A DNA stretch of 64,000 bases from Lederbergia citri. Its GTDB lineage: Bacteria > Bacillota > Bacilli > Bacillales > Bacillaceae_C. The translations under genes and the position numbers were made by a program. Shown piece by piece: positions 54,061 to 64,000 of the stretch. The notes below the pieces were generated by a model. That model was not told where the DNA came from. It was given only the letters and a program-made list of their open reading frames with translations, and made no database searches. The DNA is taken from NCBI RefSeq assembly GCF_018343625.1, contig NZ_JAGYPG010000001.1, positions 416,342 to 480,341 on the forward strand. Direction: 5' to 3'. The first letter of the stretch is position 1, and each line of letters begins with the position of its first letter.

Positions 54061-56101
54061 ATCATTGGAATTGCCTACAACTGTTTTAAAGGGTGTAGGA
54101 GAAGAAACTGCTGAAAATCTAATGGCAATGGGTATTAATAATATTGGAGATTTATTGCAATATCTTCCATTTCGATACGAGGACGTTAGGCTCAGGGATT
54201 TAGCGGAAGTTTCCCATGATGAAAAAATAACAGTAGAAGGAAAAGTCCACAGTGAGCCAACCGTCATGTACTATGGGAGGAAGAAAAATAGGATTACGAT
54301 TCATCTATTAGTTGAACGGTATTTGATTAAAGTTACATTTTTTAATAGGGCTTACTTAAAAGGGCAATTATCCCCACAAGATATCATCACCGTCACAGGA
54401 AAATGGGACAAACATCGGCAAACGATTACAGGACAAGATATAAAAATTGGATCCCAGACAGAAACGGCAGATTTCGAACCTGTATATCCTGTGAAATCCC
54501 CTATTACAGTTAAGGCTCTTCGCAGATTTATCGTGCAAGCTTTTAATGAGTACGGCGATGAAATAGAAGAAACATTGCCTGCTCACATTTTAAAAAAATA
54601 TAAATTACCTGGAAGAAAAGAAGCCCTAAGGGTTATGCATTTTCCTCATTCGCCAGATGAGGCAAAACAAGCTAGGCGCAGGTTTGTTTATGAAGAATTT
54701 CTTTATTTTCAGTTGAAAATGCAAGCCTTTCGTAAGCTGGAACGAGAGCAATCTAAAGGGGTAGCATTACATTATGATTTAGAGAAATTGAAGACTTTTA
54801 TTGCTTCTCTTCCATTCCAGCTGACAAATGCACAAAAAAAAGTTGTAAACGAAATATGTTCGGACTTAAAATCGCCCATCAAAATGAATCGACTTCTTCA
54901 AGGAGATGTCGGTTCTGGAAAAACAGCTGTAGCAGCCATTTCCCTATACGCATGTGTAACAACAGGTTATCAAGGTGCATTGATGGTGCCGACAGAAATT
55001 CTTGCAGAGCAACACTTTCAATCACTAACATCATTATTAGCGGAAACTGATGTGAAAATTGAACTTCTTACTAGTTCAGTGAAGGGGAAAAAACGCAAGG
55101 ATTTATTGGAAAGACTAAAACAAGGTGAGATTCATATCTTAATAGGGACACATGCATTAATCCAACACGATGTGAATTTTCATAAACTAGGTCTTGTCAT
55201 TACGGATGAACAGCATCGATTCGGTGTGGAACAGAGGAGGATTCTCCGAGAAAAAGGTGAAAGGCCGGATGTCCTTTTTATGACGGCTACGCCAATTCCT
55301 AGGACGCTTGCCATTACTGTTTTCGGGGAAATGGATGTATCCATAATTGACGAAATGCCATCGGGACGAAAAACAATCGAAACCCATTGGGCTAAGCATA
55401 ATATGTTAGATAGAATATTAGATTTCGTTGAAAAGGAATTGAAAAAAGGAAGACAAGCCTATATCATTTGCCCATTAATAGAAGAATCTGATAAACTCGA
55501 CTTCCAAAATGCGATTGATGTATATGATTTGCTCTCTAATTATTTTCACGGGAAATTCAAAATAGGCTTAATGCATGGCAGGCTTCCTGCATCCGAAAAA
55601 GAAGAAATTATGCGTGATTTTAGCGATAATAAAATACAATTGCTAGTTTCCACCACAGTAGTAGAAGTCGGGGTAAATGTTCCAAATGCAACCGTCATGA
55701 TTGTATATGATGCAGAAAGGTTCGGTTTATCCCAACTCCATCAGCTAAGAGGAAGGGTTGGCCGTGGAAGTGAGCAATCGTATTGTATTTTACTGGCCGA
55801 TCCCAAAACCGAAGTTGGAAAAGAACGAATGCGAATCATGACAGAGACGAATGATGGATTCGTTCTTAGTGAACGCGACTTAGAACTAAGGGGTCCAGGT
55901 GACTTTTTCGGTAAAAAACAAAGTGGGTTGCCAGAATTTAAAGTTGCCGATATGGTGCATGATTACCGTGCTCTTGAAACAGCAAGAAACGATGCAATCA
56001 AATTAATTGAACTTAAAGAATTTTGGTCTAGTGATGAATATGCTCCTATGCGAAAATATCTTGAAGAATCCGGGGCATTATCTGGTGAAAAATTAGACTG
56101 A
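54053..56101 (+). CDS. recG: ATP-dependent DNA helicase RecG
   Basis: RecG remodels stalled replication forks and recombination intermediates. The 682-residue protein has an N-terminal wedge/OB domain (about residues 60-150), helicase motif I GDVGSGKTAVAA, DEQHRFG, TATPIPRTL, and motifs V/VI STTVVEVGVNVPNA and QLRGRVGRG. It begins at GTG 54053 inside the sdaAA end. A terminator follows. Confidence 0.96.
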   Translation: MTKSLELPTTVLKGVGEETAENLMAMGINNIGDLLQYLPFRYEDVRLRDLAEVSHDEKITVEGKVHSEPTVMYYGRKKNRITIHLLVERYLIKVTFFNRAYLKGQLSPQDIITVTGKWDKHRQTITGQDIKIGSQTETADFEPVYPVKSPITVKALRRFIVQAFNEYGDEIEETLPAHILKKYKLPGRKEALRVMHFPHSPDEAKQARRRFVYEEFLYFQLKMQAFRKLEREQSKGVALHYDLEKLKTFIASLPFQLTNAQKKVVNEICSDLKSPIKMNRLLQGDVGSGKTAVAAISLYACVTTGYQGALMVPTEILAEQHFQSLTSLLAETDVKIELLTSSVKGKKRKDLLERLKQGEIHILIGTHALIQHDVNFHKLGLVITDEQHRFGVEQRRILREKGERPDVLFMTATPIPRTLAITVFGEMDVSIIDEMPSGRKTIETHWAKHNMLDRILDFVEKELKKGRQAYIICPLIEESDKLDFQNAIDVYDLLSNYFHGKFKIGLMHGRLPASEKEEIMRDFSDNKIQLLVSTTVVEVGVNVPNATVMIVYDAERFGLSQLHQLRGRVGRGSEQSYCILLADPKTEVGKERMRIMTETNDGFVLSERDLELRGPGDFFGKKQSGLPEFKVADMVHDYRALETARNDAIKLIELKEFWSSDEYAPMRKYLEESGALSGEKLD

Positions 56102-56108
56102 AATATTT

Positions 56109-56150
56109 ATAAGGAGTGGCGTTATTGTTGCGCTAAACTCCTTATTTTTA
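56109..56150 (+). terminator. intrinsic terminator after recG
   Basis: ATAAGGAGT (56109-56117) pairs with ACTCCTTAT (56137-56145) and is followed by TTTTA. The fapR -35 candidate lies in its loop. Confidence 0.82.
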
Positions 56151-56180
56151 TATACTACTGTTAATACCTAGTCTTAATAT
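56128..56180 (+). promoter_or_regulatory. fapR promoter with overlapping FapR operator
   Basis: TTGCGC (56128-56133), 17 bases, then TATACT (56151-56156). The FapR box TTAATACCTAGTCTTAATAT (56161-56180) overlaps the expected start of transcription. It differs from the known consensus TTAGTACCTAGTCTTAAT at one central position. FapR bound here would block initiation; malonyl-CoA releases it in B. subtilis. Confidence 0.88.
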
Positions 56181-56200
56181 CGTGAATGGTGATGAATAAT

Positions 56201-56782
56201 ATGAGAATGTCAAAAAAAGATCGCCAAAGAATGTTGAGCCAAACAATCAATGAAAATCCTTTTATTACAGACGATGAATTAGCAGAAAAATTTTCAGTTA
56301 GCGTTCAAACAATTCGGCTTGACCGAATGGAATTGGCGATACCCGAATTACGAGAAAGAATTAAAACTGTAGCTGAAAAGCATGTCGCAGATGAGGTTAA
56401 GTCTTTGCCAATTGACGAAGTCATTGGTGAAATTATCGATATACAACTTGACCAAACTGCAATATCCATTTTTGATGTACAACAAGAACATGTCTTTAAA
56501 CGAAATTCAATTGCTAGAGGACATCATTTATTTGCCCAGGCTAATTCTTTAGCGGTTGCGGTCATTGATGATGAACTTGCTCTTACTGTAAAAGTGAATA
56601 TTCATTTTACAAGACCGGTAAAAGCTGGTGAAAGGGTAGTTGCAAAAGCAAAGGTTCGTAAGCAAGGTTGGCCATCTGATAGGACGATAGTGGATGTTAT
56701 GAGTTATGTAGGACAGGAATTGGTTTTTAAGGGAGAATTTGAAATGTTTCGATCAAGTCTTAAAGAAGGTGGGCCAAAATGA
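56201..56782 (+). CDS. fapR: FapR, malonyl-CoA-responsive repressor of lipid synthesis
   Basis: FapR represses fatty-acid and phospholipid genes and is released by malonyl-CoA. The 193-residue protein has an N-terminal helix-turn-helix ([20 protein letters not shown]) and a hotdog-fold effector domain ([40 protein letters not shown]). ATG 56201 is used, with GGTGATG upstream; in-frame ATGs at 56186 and 56207 are alternatives. The upstream operator indicates autoregulation. Confidence 0.94.
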   Translation: MRMSKKDRQRMLSQTINENPFITDDELAEKFSVSVQTIRLDRMELAIPELRERIKTVAEKHVADEVKSLPIDEVIGEIIDIQLDQTAISIFDVQQEHVFKRNSIARGHHLFAQANSLAVAVIDDELALTVKVNIHFTRPVKAGERVVAKAKVRKQGWPSDRTIVDVMSYVGQELVFKGEFEMFRSSLKEGGPK

Positions 56783-57768
56783 AAATAGCGATAGATGCAA
56801 TGGGAGGCGACCATGCCCCTGAAGAAATCATTCAGGGTGTCAATAGGGCTTCCCAAGACTTTTCTGATACTGAATTTTTATTATTTGGTGATGAAGCACA
56901 AATATTAAAATATTTAACTGCTCATAATAATGTTCAAATTATCCATACTGTAGAAAAAATTGAAGCGACTGATGAACCGGTCAAAGCAATTAGGCGAAAA
57001 AGAGACGCCTCCATGGTTATGATGGCACAAGCTGTTAAAAATGGTGAGGCTGATGCATGTATTTCTGCTGGGAATACGGGAGCTCTTATGGCGGCCGGTT
57101 TATTTATTGTGGGACGGATTAAAGGAATAGACCGCCCTGCTTTAGCCCCTACTTTGCCTACTTTAGATGGTAAAGGTTTTGTTATGTTGGATTTAGGTGC
57201 CAATGCTGATGCAAAACCTGAGCATTTACTACAATATGCGATTATGGGAAATATATATGCCCAAAAAGTTAGAGGGATTAAAGCCCCAAGAGTTGCCTTA
57301 CTAAATATTGGTTCCGAAGAAAATAAAGGAAATGACTTGACTAAAAAAGCATTTGAATTATTAAAGAATGCCAATTTGAATTTTATAGGAAATATCGAAT
57401 CCCGCGAGCTATTGGAAGGACATGCAGATGTCGTTGTCACAGATGGTTTTACAGGAAATGTAGTTTTAAAATCAATTGAAGGAACCGCATCTACTGTTTT
57501 TTCCATGCTGAAAAATGTACTTACTGGGAGTTTAAAAAATAAACTGGCTGCGGGACTTTTAATGTCTGATTTGAAAGATTTAAAAAAAATGATGGATTAT
57601 ACAGAATATGGTGGAGCATGTTTATTTGGCCTAGATGCGCCTGTCATTAAAGCACATGGTTCATCTAATGCCAATGCAATTTATCATGCTATTCGGCAAA
57701 CGCGAGAAATGGTGAGGCATCAAATATCTGAAACGATCAAGGATGCTGTTGACGAAGGGAGATCATAA
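56779..57768 (+). CDS. plsX: phosphate acyltransferase PlsX
   Basis: PlsX makes acyl-phosphate from acyl-ACP for phosphatidic acid synthesis. The 329-residue protein begins [18 protein letters not shown] and has [48 protein letters not shown] and [13 protein letters not shown]. It overlaps fapR by ATGA. Confidence 0.95.
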   Translation: MKIAIDAMGGDHAPEEIIQGVNRASQDFSDTEFLLFGDEAQILKYLTAHNNVQIIHTVEKIEATDEPVKAIRRKRDASMVMMAQAVKNGEADACISAGNTGALMAAGLFIVGRIKGIDRPALAPTLPTLDGKGFVMLDLGANADAKPEHLLQYAIMGNIYAQKVRGIKAPRVALLNIGSEENKGNDLTKKAFELLKNANLNFIGNIESRELLEGHADVVVTDGFTGNVVLKSIEGTASTVFSMLKNVLTGSLKNKLAAGLLMSDLKDLKKMMDYTEYGGACLFGLDAPVIKAHGSSNANAIYHAIRQTREMVRHQISETIKDAVDEGRS

Positions 57769-57769
57769 A

Positions 57770-58717
57770 ATGGGGAAAATAGCATTTGTTTTTCCGGGAC
57801 AAGGTTCGCAAACTGTGGGAATGGGACAAGCTGCTGTCAATGAAAATAAGAATTCGAAAGAAATCTTTGAGATGGCTGATAATCGATTAGGCAGGGAGCT
57901 TTCCTCGCTTATTTTCAATGGACCACAAGATTTGCTCACTAAGACGGTAAATGCACAGCCGGCACTTTTAACGACAAGTATTGCATTATTGGAATATTTG
58001 AAAGAAGCGGGAATTACACCTGATTACACTGCTGGTCATAGTCTCGGTGAATATTCAGCATTGGTGGCAAGCGGTGCAATAGATTTTACAGATGCTGTTT
58101 ATGCTGTTTCAAAACGAGGGGAATTTATGGAAGAGGCAGTTCCAAATGGGGAAGGAACGATGGCAGCTGTTTTAGGATTGGATCGAAGCATCCTCAAGGA
58201 AATAACAGATACAGTTACAAATGGTGGACATTCTGTCCAGCTGGCAAATTTAAATTGTCCTGGTCAAATTGTCATTTCCGGAACAGTAGCTGGAGTGGAA
58301 AAAGCTGGTGAGCTAGCGAAGGAAAAAGGTGCGAAAAGAGTATTGCCTTTAAATGTTAGTGGACCTTTCCATTCTGAACTTATGAAGCCTGCTGCAGAAA
58401 AATTCACTTCAATATTAGATGAAATTAATATTAAAGATGCTGAGACTCCTGTCATTACCAACGTTACTGCTAATCCAATCAATACGAAAGAAGATATAAA
58501 AAATAAACTGATTGAGCAGCTTTATTCACCTGTTTTATGGGAGGATTCAGTCGAGAAAATGATTGACCTTGGGGTTGATACATTTATTGAGATTGGTCCG
58601 GGGAAAGTGTTATCTGGACTCATCAAGAAAGTAAATAGAAATGTACGTGTTTTTTCAGTGCAGGATCCAGAAAGCTGTGAAGTGACATTAAAAGCGTTAA
58701 GAGGTGACGGAGAATGA
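57770..58717 (+). CDS. fabD: malonyl-CoA:ACP transacylase
   Basis: FabD loads malonyl groups on ACP. The 315-residue protein has [14 protein letters not shown], the serine elbow [25 protein letters not shown] and the catalytic His in [15 protein letters not shown] 57770 is chosen because GAAGGGAG lies upstream and [12 protein letters not shown] aligns; the longer frame starts in plsX. Confidence 0.95.
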   Translation: MGKIAFVFPGQGSQTVGMGQAAVNENKNSKEIFEMADNRLGRELSSLIFNGPQDLLTKTVNAQPALLTTSIALLEYLKEAGITPDYTAGHSLGEYSALVASGAIDFTDAVYAVSKRGEFMEEAVPNGEGTMAAVLGLDRSILKEITDTVTNGGHSVQLANLNCPGQIVISGTVAGVEKAGELAKEKGAKRVLPLNVSGPFHSELMKPAAEKFTSILDEINIKDAETPVITNVTANPINTKEDIKNKLIEQLYSPVLWEDSVEKMIDLGVDTFIEIGPGKVLSGLIKKVNRNVRVFSVQDPESCEVTLKALRGDGE

Positions 58718-59457
58718 GGCTAGAAGGTAAAACGGCCATTGTAACTGGTGCGTCAAGAGGCATTGGAAAGGCGATTGCAATAGCATTTGCAGAAGAGGGT
58801 GCAGATGTCGTTGTCAATTATGCTGGCAGCGAGGAAAGAGCAAAGCAAACGGTTAATGAAATTATTGAAATGGGTAGAAAAGCCTTTGCGTATCAATGTG
58901 ATATTTCAAATAGCGAAGCTGTCCAAGACATGGTTAAGGAAACGATCCAACAATTTGGAAAATTAGATATTTTAGTAAACAATGCCGGCATCACCCGTGA
59001 TAATTTACTGATGAGAATGAAGGAAGATGAATGGGATGATGTAATTAACACGAACTTGAAAGGTGTTTTCCTTTGCACGAAAGCAGTAACAAGACAAATG
59101 ATGAAGCAAAGAAATGGAAGGATTATTAATATCTCTTCTATTGTCGGAGTAAGCGGAAACCCTGGACAAGCTAATTATGTAGCTGCAAAAGCCGGTGTAA
59201 TCGGTTTGACGAAAACAAGCGCAATGGAATTAGCTCCAAGAGGCATAACTGTAAATGCGGTAGCTCCAGGATTTATTACGACAGATATGACAGATCAACT
59301 TCCAGAAGATGTAAAAGAAGGTATGCTCAAGCAAATTCCATTAGGGCGTTTTGGTGAAGCAGAGGATATAGCAAAACTTGCCATTTATCTTGCATCCGAT
59401 GAAGCCAAATATATGACTGGACAAACACTCCATGTCAATGGTGGAATGTTTATGTAA
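58714..59457 (+). CDS. fabG: 3-oxoacyl-ACP reductase
   Basis: FabG reduces beta-ketoacyl-ACP with NADPH. The 247-residue short-chain dehydrogenase has [26 protein letters not shown], the Ser in [11 protein letters not shown], Tyr-x-x-x-Lys in [12 protein letters not shown] and [13 protein letters not shown]. It overlaps fabD by ATGA. Confidence 0.96.
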   Translation: MRLEGKTAIVTGASRGIGKAIAIAFAEEGADVVVNYAGSEERAKQTVNEIIEMGRKAFAYQCDISNSEAVQDMVKETIQQFGKLDILVNNAGITRDNLLMRMKEDEWDDVINTNLKGVFLCTKAVTRQMMKQRNGRIINISSIVGVSGNPGQANYVAAKAGVIGLTKTSAMELAPRGITVNAVAPGFITTDMTDQLPEDVKEGMLKQIPLGRFGEAEDIAKLAIYLASDEAKYMTGQTLHVNGGMFM

Positions 59458-59693
59458 GCAAAGCGAAAGCGCCTATTATCAACCTATAAACTTCAGGACC
59501 TGCGATGAAAGATAGGCGGATTAAGCTCGGGTCAAGACCCATCCCGATATATCGATTAAAGCACTAGGGAAGGAAAACAGTAATAGGTGACAACACTAGC
59601 TGAAAAGTAAACGTGTGAAAATACTTAATAAACAGTATTCTTTTTACATTTTAAAAAGATGATTCACTTTACAGGAAAATTTCTTATAGGCTT
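59458..59693 (+). other. non-coding gap between fabG and acpP
   Basis: No gene is supported. The first 80 bases (about 59460-59540) may be a strongly diverged dispersed-repeat remnant, with AAAGCGAAAGCGCCTATT at one end and GATAGGCGGATTAAGCTCGG at the other, resembling the two repeat ends on the minus strand. The rest is AT-rich. Confidence 0.45.
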
Positions 59694-59722
59694 GTTTATC
59701 TTTATTGGGATATCCTATATAA
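59694..59722 (+). promoter_or_regulatory. candidate promoter of acpP
   Basis: A perfect TATAAT (59717-59722) with a weak -35 in the stretch TTGTTTATC (59692-59700). It lies 23 bases before the acpP start, giving acpP its own transcript besides any read-through from fabG. Confidence 0.6.
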
Positions 59723-59745
59723 TGTTTTGAGGGGAGGTGAATCAA

Positions 59746-59979
59746 ATGGCAGATACACTTGAACGCGTAACAAAGATTATTGTTGACCGTTTAGGCGTCG
59801 AAGAATCTAAAGTAACGCTTGAAGCTTCTTTTAAAGATGACTTAGGAGCGGATTCCCTAGATGTTGTAGAACTTGTCATGGAATTTGAAGATGAATTTGA
59901 TATGGAAATTTCCGATGATGATGCAGAAAAAATTGCAACAGTAGGCGATGCTGTCAATTACATAGAAAGTAATAACTAG
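59746..59979 (+). CDS. acpP: acyl carrier protein
   Basis: A 77-residue acidic acyl carrier protein. The phosphopantetheine serine is in [20 protein letters not shown], and VGDAVNYIE closes the helix bundle. ATG 59746 has GGGGAGGTGA seven bases upstream. Confidence 0.97.
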   Translation: MADTLERVTKIIVDRLGVEESKVTLEASFKDDLGADSLDVVELVMEFEDEFDMEISDDDAEKIATVGDAVNYIESNN

Positions 59980-59990
59980 TCGCTCGAGTA

Positions 59991-60030
59991 AGAAATGTCC
60001 CGTTGAAGTCGACGGGGCATTTCTACTTTA
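59991..60030 (+). terminator. intrinsic terminator after acpP
   Basis: AGAAATGTCCCGT-tgaagtcg-ACGGGGCATTTCT, a 13-position stem with one G-T pair, followed by ACTTTAAT. Confidence 0.82.
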
Positions 60031-60141
60031 ATATAAGGCTTTTTTCTTAAATTTTGTTGTTTTTATTAAGTATTATACAATTACAATAACAATTTTTGCG
60101 AAAAAAGCTTTAAATAAAAGATTTAGCAAGGTGGATAGCAT

Positions 60142-60870
60142 ATGCGGAAATCATATCGTGAAAAAAATTCAATGAATAAAATTATTCGCAGTTTTAAGGA
60201 GTTTCAAGCTAAACTTGAGCTCCATTTCAACGATGAAACACTATTAATGCAAGCATTTACACATTCATCCTATGTGAATGAGCATCGGAAAAAACCTTAT
60301 GAAGATAATGAAAGACTGGAATTTTTAGGTGATGCAGTATTGGAATTATCAGTTTCTCAATTTTTGTTCAATAAATTTCCAATGATGAGCGAAGGGGAAC
60401 TAACGAAACTGAGAGCAGCAATCGTTTGTGAGCCGGCATTAGTGGGTTTTGCGAACGAATTGAATTTTGGAGAATACGTTTTACTAGGAAAAGGAGAAGA
60501 AATGACTGGTGGCCGCACGCGCCCTGCCCTCCTTGCCGATGCATTTGAAGCGTTCATTGGAGCTTTATTTCTTGATCAAGGACTAGAAACCGTCATTACA
60601 TTTTTAGACAAAGTAATTTTTCCAAAGGTTGATTTAGGTGCTTTTTCTCATGTGATGGATTTTAAGAGCCAATTGCAAGAATATGTCCAAAGAGAAGGTT
60701 CTGGTACATTGGAGTATACGATACTTCAAGAAGATGGTCCTGCCCATAATCGAATATTCGTATCGCAAGTTTCCCTAAACAATGAGGTATTAGGGGAAGG
60801 ATCAGGACGATCTAAAAAAGAAGCTGAACAGCATGCTGCTCAAATGGCTTTAGGAAAATTAGAGGAATAA
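60142..60870 (+). CDS. rncS: ribonuclease III
   Basis: RNase III cuts double-stranded RNA in rRNA and mRNA processing. The 242-residue protein has the signature [20 protein letters not shown], the second acidic site [15 protein letters not shown] and a C-terminal double-stranded RNA-binding domain ending [22 protein letters not shown] 60142 has CAAGGTGG upstream. smc follows 33 bases on. Confidence 0.96.
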   Translation: MRKSYREKNSMNKIIRSFKEFQAKLELHFNDETLLMQAFTHSSYVNEHRKKPYEDNERLEFLGDAVLELSVSQFLFNKFPMMSEGELTKLRAAIVCEPALVGFANELNFGEYVLLGKGEEMTGGRTRPALLADAFEAFIGALFLDQGLETVITFLDKVIFPKVDLGAFSHVMDFKSQLQEYVQREGSGTLEYTILQEDGPAHNRIFVSQVSLNNEVLGEGSGRSKKEAEQHAAQMALGKLEE

Positions 60871-60903
60871 GAATACAAAGATGTACTTTAGGAAGTGATA
60901 CTT

Positions 60904-63900
60904 TTGTACCTTAAACAACTGGATATAATTGGATTTAAATCCTTTGCCGAAAAAGTAACAATTGAATTTGTTCCGGGTGTTACAGCTGTAGTTGGTCCGA
61001 ATGGCAGTGGAAAAAGTAATATTACAGATGCTATTCGTTGGGTGCTTGGTGAGCAATCAGCAAAATCACTGCGCGGTGGAAAAATGGAAGATATTATTTT
61101 TGCCGGCAGTGATTCTAGAAAACCGCTGAATTTTGCTGAAGTGGCATTAACTTTAAATAATGAAGATGAAGCTTTGCCGATAGATTATAACGAAGTTTGT
61201 GTAGCAAGAAGGGTGTTTAGATCAGGAGATAGCGAGTATCTACTAAATGGACAAAATTGCAGACTTAAAGATATTATCGATCTTTTTATGGATTCTGGAC
61301 TCGGAAAAGAAGCTTTTTCCATCATTAGTCAAGGGAAAGTTGAAGAAATTTTAAATAGTAAACCGGAAGATAGACGGACTATTTTTGAAGAAGCTGCTGG
61401 TGTACTAAAATATAAGACCCGCAAAAAGAAAGCGGAAGTCAAGCTGCAAGAAACTAGTGATAATTTAAATCGTGTGAACGATATCCTTCACGAACTTGAG
61501 AGCCAAATTGAACCACTGAAAATCCAAGCCTCCATTGCGAAGGATTATCTTGAAAAGAAAAAAGAACTCGAAAATCATGAAGTGGCACTAACTGTGCATG
61601 AGATTGGAGTTTTGCATGAAAATTGGGAAGCCTCTAAACAAGAATTGAATAAATTAATTGGGCAAGAAGCAGAACTATCCAACAATATTCAAGCGAATGA
61701 AACAAAACTCGAAAGTGAAAGAAGTAAACTTTCTAAATATGATGAAACTATTGCGAACTTACAATCAGAGTTGCTTACATCGACGAAAGATTTAGAGAAA
61801 CTCGAAGGAAGACGCGAAGTTTTAAAAGAAAGAAAACGAAATGCTTCTCAAAATACAGAACAGCTGAAAAAAAATATTGATGACGCCATTTTAAAGGTGA
61901 ATCAAATAACGGAAAAACGTAATACAACAAAAGCGGAAGTAAGTTTAAAAGAAACAGAAGTACAGAATCTACAAAAAGATTTGGAAGAGAAAAGAAAACA
62001 GTTAAATCAATTAGACGGCACGATTGAAGATACAATTGAATCTTTAAAAAGTGATTATATTGAAGTTCTTAATGAGCAAGCTTCTGCCAAAAATGAAATG
62101 CAATATTTAGAACAGCAGCTAAATCAGCAAATTGCCCGAAGCAATCGTTTAGATGGGGAAAATGAGAAATTTATAGAGGAAAGAAGCCATATTGCCAGCC
62201 AACTTTCAAATAAGATGGAAGAAGTGCAATTGTTAGAAACAGAAATTGCAAAACAATTAGACCAATTTAATGAAGCAAAGAAAAACATTGAATCTCTGAA
62301 AGAGCACCTAGACAAACAGACATCTATGCTCAATCAAGCGAATCAGTTTATCCAAAAGGCACAATCTCGAAAAGAAGCATTAGAAGAAATGGAAGATGAT
62401 TATACCGGCTTTTTCCAAGGTGTCAAAGAAGTATTGAGAGCCAAAGATAATACTTTGCAAGGAATTGAAGGTGCTATTCTTGAACTAATACAAGTTCCCA
62501 AAGAGTATGCTAAAGCAATTGAAATTGCCCTTGGCGGCTCGATGCAAAACATTGTCGTCAAAACAGAAAAAGATGCAAGGGAAGCCATTCAATTTTTGAA
62601 AAGAAAACAGTTTGGCAGGGCAACTTTTTTACCTTTAAATACAATTAAGGAAAAGAGCATACAGCCAAGTCAAGAAGCAATTGTTGCTGCCCATCCATCT
62701 TTTATTGGGATAGCCTCTAATCTTGTGAAATTTCAAAGTGACCATGCTCCTGCCATAAATAGTCTTCTAGGGAATATTATCATTTCCAGAGATTTAGCAG
62801 GTGCTAACCAGATGGCAAAATTATTACACCATCGTTATAGAATTGTCAGCTTAGATGGTGATGTAGTAAATCCGGGCGGTTCTATGACAGGCGGGGCTTC
62901 AAAACAATCAACCAGCTCATTACTCGGTCGTAAAAGTGAACTGGAAGATTTAAAACATAAGCTAGAAGAGATGAAGGAAAAAACAGCCGTCTTGCAAGAA
63001 TCTTGGGACAAAGCGAGAAAAAGTCTCACCGATGAAGAGAATCTACTAGAATCTATTCGTTCAAAAGGTGAGGAGCTTCGTATTAAACAAAGGGAAGCCG
63101 AGTCAGCACTTGTTCAAATCGAGATCAATAAAAAGAATGTGGATGATCGACTTGCCGTTTATGATCTTGAAACATCAGAGCTAAAGACAGAAAAAAATAA
63201 AATTAACGAAAGAATTAATGCGCTCTCTGAAATTATTTCGACTTGTGAAGATAAAATTCAGTCGTTAAATGATAGGATTGAACGATTAACAGCTCAGAGA
63301 AATAATGAAAGACTATCTAAGGATTCGTTGGCAAAAGAAATTACAGACTTATCCTCATTGCTGGCAGTTGCAAGAGAACAATTATCATCTTCACGCAATG
63401 CTTTTCATTCACTAAATCAAGAATTAACGGAATTGGAAACTCAAAAGAATGCTTTAGTGGATGATCTTCAATGGCTTGAAAATGAAATGACAGGTCATCA
63501 TTCCACTGAAGACGAGCTTGTGGAAGAAACTGAAAAGACAAAAATAGAAAAAGAAGCAACAGAACAAAAATTATCTGAACAGCGTGAAGAAAGACTTCAA
63601 TTGCAAATTTCGATTGAACAGAGCGATGCAGAGCTTAAAGAGTTAAAAAGGATATATAGTGGCATCAACGTAATGCTTAAAAATGAAGAAGTAAAGAGTA
63701 ATCGTCTCGATGTTGAACTCGATAATCTCTTAAATAAATTAAGAGAAGAATATGAGTTGTCTTATGAAGGCGCGAAAGAAAAATATTCCTTATCTTTGCC
63801 GGTAGAAGAAACGAGGACGAAAGTAAAGCTTATTAAAATTGAAATCTCAGAACTAGGAACTGTAAATATGGGAGCGATTGAAGAATATGACAGGGTATAT

Positions 63901-64000
63901 GAAAGATATCATTTTCTTCAAGAGCAGCAATCTGACTTAACGAATGCTAAGGACCAATTATTCCAAGTGATGGACGAAATGGATAGTGAAATGGAAAAAA
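60904..64000 (+). CDS. smc: chromosome segregation ATPase SMC, 3' end cut by the window
   Basis: SMC with ScpAB forms the bacterial condensin. The frame is open from TTG 60904 (AGGAAGTGAT upstream) to the window end, giving 1032 codons of a family of about 1190. It begins YLKQLDIIGFKSFAEKVTIE, has Walker A GPNGSGKSNITDAI and the Q-loop region SIISQGKVEEIL, then a first coiled coil. The hinge at about residues 500-660 contains GGSMTGGASKQ, and a second coiled coil follows. The C-terminal signature and Walker B lie beyond the edge. Confidence 0.96.
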   Translation, partial: MYLKQLDIIGFKSFAEKVTIEFVPGVTAVVGPNGSGKSNITDAIRWVLGEQSAKSLRGGKMEDIIFAGSDSRKPLNFAEVALTLNNEDEALPIDYNEVCVARRVFRSGDSEYLLNGQNCRLKDIIDLFMDSGLGKEAFSIISQGKVEEILNSKPEDRRTIFEEAAGVLKYKTRKKKAEVKLQETSDNLNRVNDILHELESQIEPLKIQASIAKDYLEKKKELENHEVALTVHEIGVLHENWEASKQELNKLIGQEAELSNNIQANETKLESERSKLSKYDETIANLQSELLTSTKDLEKLEGRREVLKERKRNASQNTEQLKKNIDDAILKVNQITEKRNTTKAEVSLKETEVQNLQKDLEEKRKQLNQLDGTIEDTIESLKSDYIEVLNEQASAKNEMQYLEQQLNQQIARSNRLDGENEKFIEERSHIASQLSNKMEEVQLLETEIAKQLDQFNEAKKNIESLKEHLDKQTSMLNQANQFIQKAQSRKEALEEMEDDYTGFFQGVKEVLRAKDNTLQGIEGAILELIQVPKEYAKAIEIALGGSMQNIVVKTEKDAREAIQFLKRKQFGRATFLPLNTIKEKSIQPSQEAIVAAHPSFIGIASNLVKFQSDHAPAINSLLGNIIISRDLAGANQMAKLLHHRYRIVSLDGDVVNPGGSMTGGASKQSTSSLLGRKSELEDLKHKLEEMKEKTAVLQESWDKARKSLTDEENLLESIRSKGEELRIKQREAESALVQIEINKKNVDDRLAVYDLETSELKTEKNKINERINALSEIISTCEDKIQSLNDRIERLTAQRNNERLSKDSLAKEITDLSSLLAVAREQLSSSRNAFHSLNQELTELETQKNALVDDLQWLENEMTGHHSTEDELVEETEKTKIEKEATEQKLSEQREERLQLQISIEQSDAELKELKRIYSGINVMLKNEEVKSNRLDVELDNLLNKLREEYELSYEGAKEKYSLSLPVEETRTKVKLIKIEISELGTVNMGAIEEYDRVYERYHFLQEQQSDLTNAKDQLFQVMDEMDSEMEK

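Noticed and set aside
59659-59730. A 23-codon hydrophobic peptide before acpP
   Set aside because: It has no ribosome site and coincides with the AT-rich acpP promoter; composition is explained by the promoter.

Overview
The window is an AT-rich stretch of a spore-forming, Gram-positive Bacillaceae chromosome (Bacillus sensu lato). It carries spoVE, spoIIGA, sigE, sigG and spoVM, and its gene order follows the B. subtilis murD-to-smc segment closely. Nearly every gene is a recognisable housekeeping or sporulation gene. murD is cut at the left edge and smc at the right edge.

Layout: (1) 1-9.2 kb is the division and cell-wall cluster murD-spoVE // murG-divIB-ylxW-ylxX-sbp / ftsA-ftsZ. (2) 9.2-12.4 kb is the mother-cell and forespore sigma region spoIIGA-sigE / sigG. 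(3) 12.6-15.9 kb is ylmC-ylmE-sepF-ylmG-ylmH-divIVA. (4) 15.9-20.8 kb is T-box-controlled ileS, then lspA-rluD. (5) 20.8-31.3 kb is the pyrimidine operon pyrR-B-C-AA-AB-K-D-F-E with two PyrR attenuators. (6) 31.3-33.7 kb is an intergenic tandem hairpin array followed by rqcH on the minus strand. (7) 33.8-49.5 kb is a Ca-type P-ATPase, remA-gmk-rpoZ, coaBC-priA-def-fmt-rsmB-prpC-prkC-rsgA-rpe-thiN and the tiny spoVM. (8) 49.6-56.1 kb is rpmB (minus strand), yloU-yloV (FakA-like), sdaAB-sdaAA and recG. (9) 56.1-64 kb is the FapR-controlled fatty-acid set fapR-plsX-fabD-fabG-acpP, then rnc-smc.

Regulation visible in the DNA: a SigH-type promoter before ftsAZ; a spoIIG promoter with an unusually long 21-bp spacer; an Ile T-box; two PyrR attenuators behind a near-consensus SigA promoter; a FapR operator overlapping the fapR promoter; and many intrinsic terminators.

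Most notable observations: the pyrimidine CarA (pyrAA) has lost both the catalytic Cys and the catalytic His of its glutaminase domain (GIGLGHQ and QYEPEA instead of GICLGHQ and QYHPEA), although the frame, fold motifs and partner CarB are intact. A family of dispersed intergenic palindromic repeats with short terminal inverted repeats recurs through the window; one copy in the ileS leader is interrupted by a second related element. Six exact-period 51-bp hairpin units sit between the convergent pyr operon and rqcH. Several genes usual at these positions in B. subtilis (murB, ylmA, ylmD, ylyA, pyrP, yloC, rlmN and the cys cluster) are absent from their slots.
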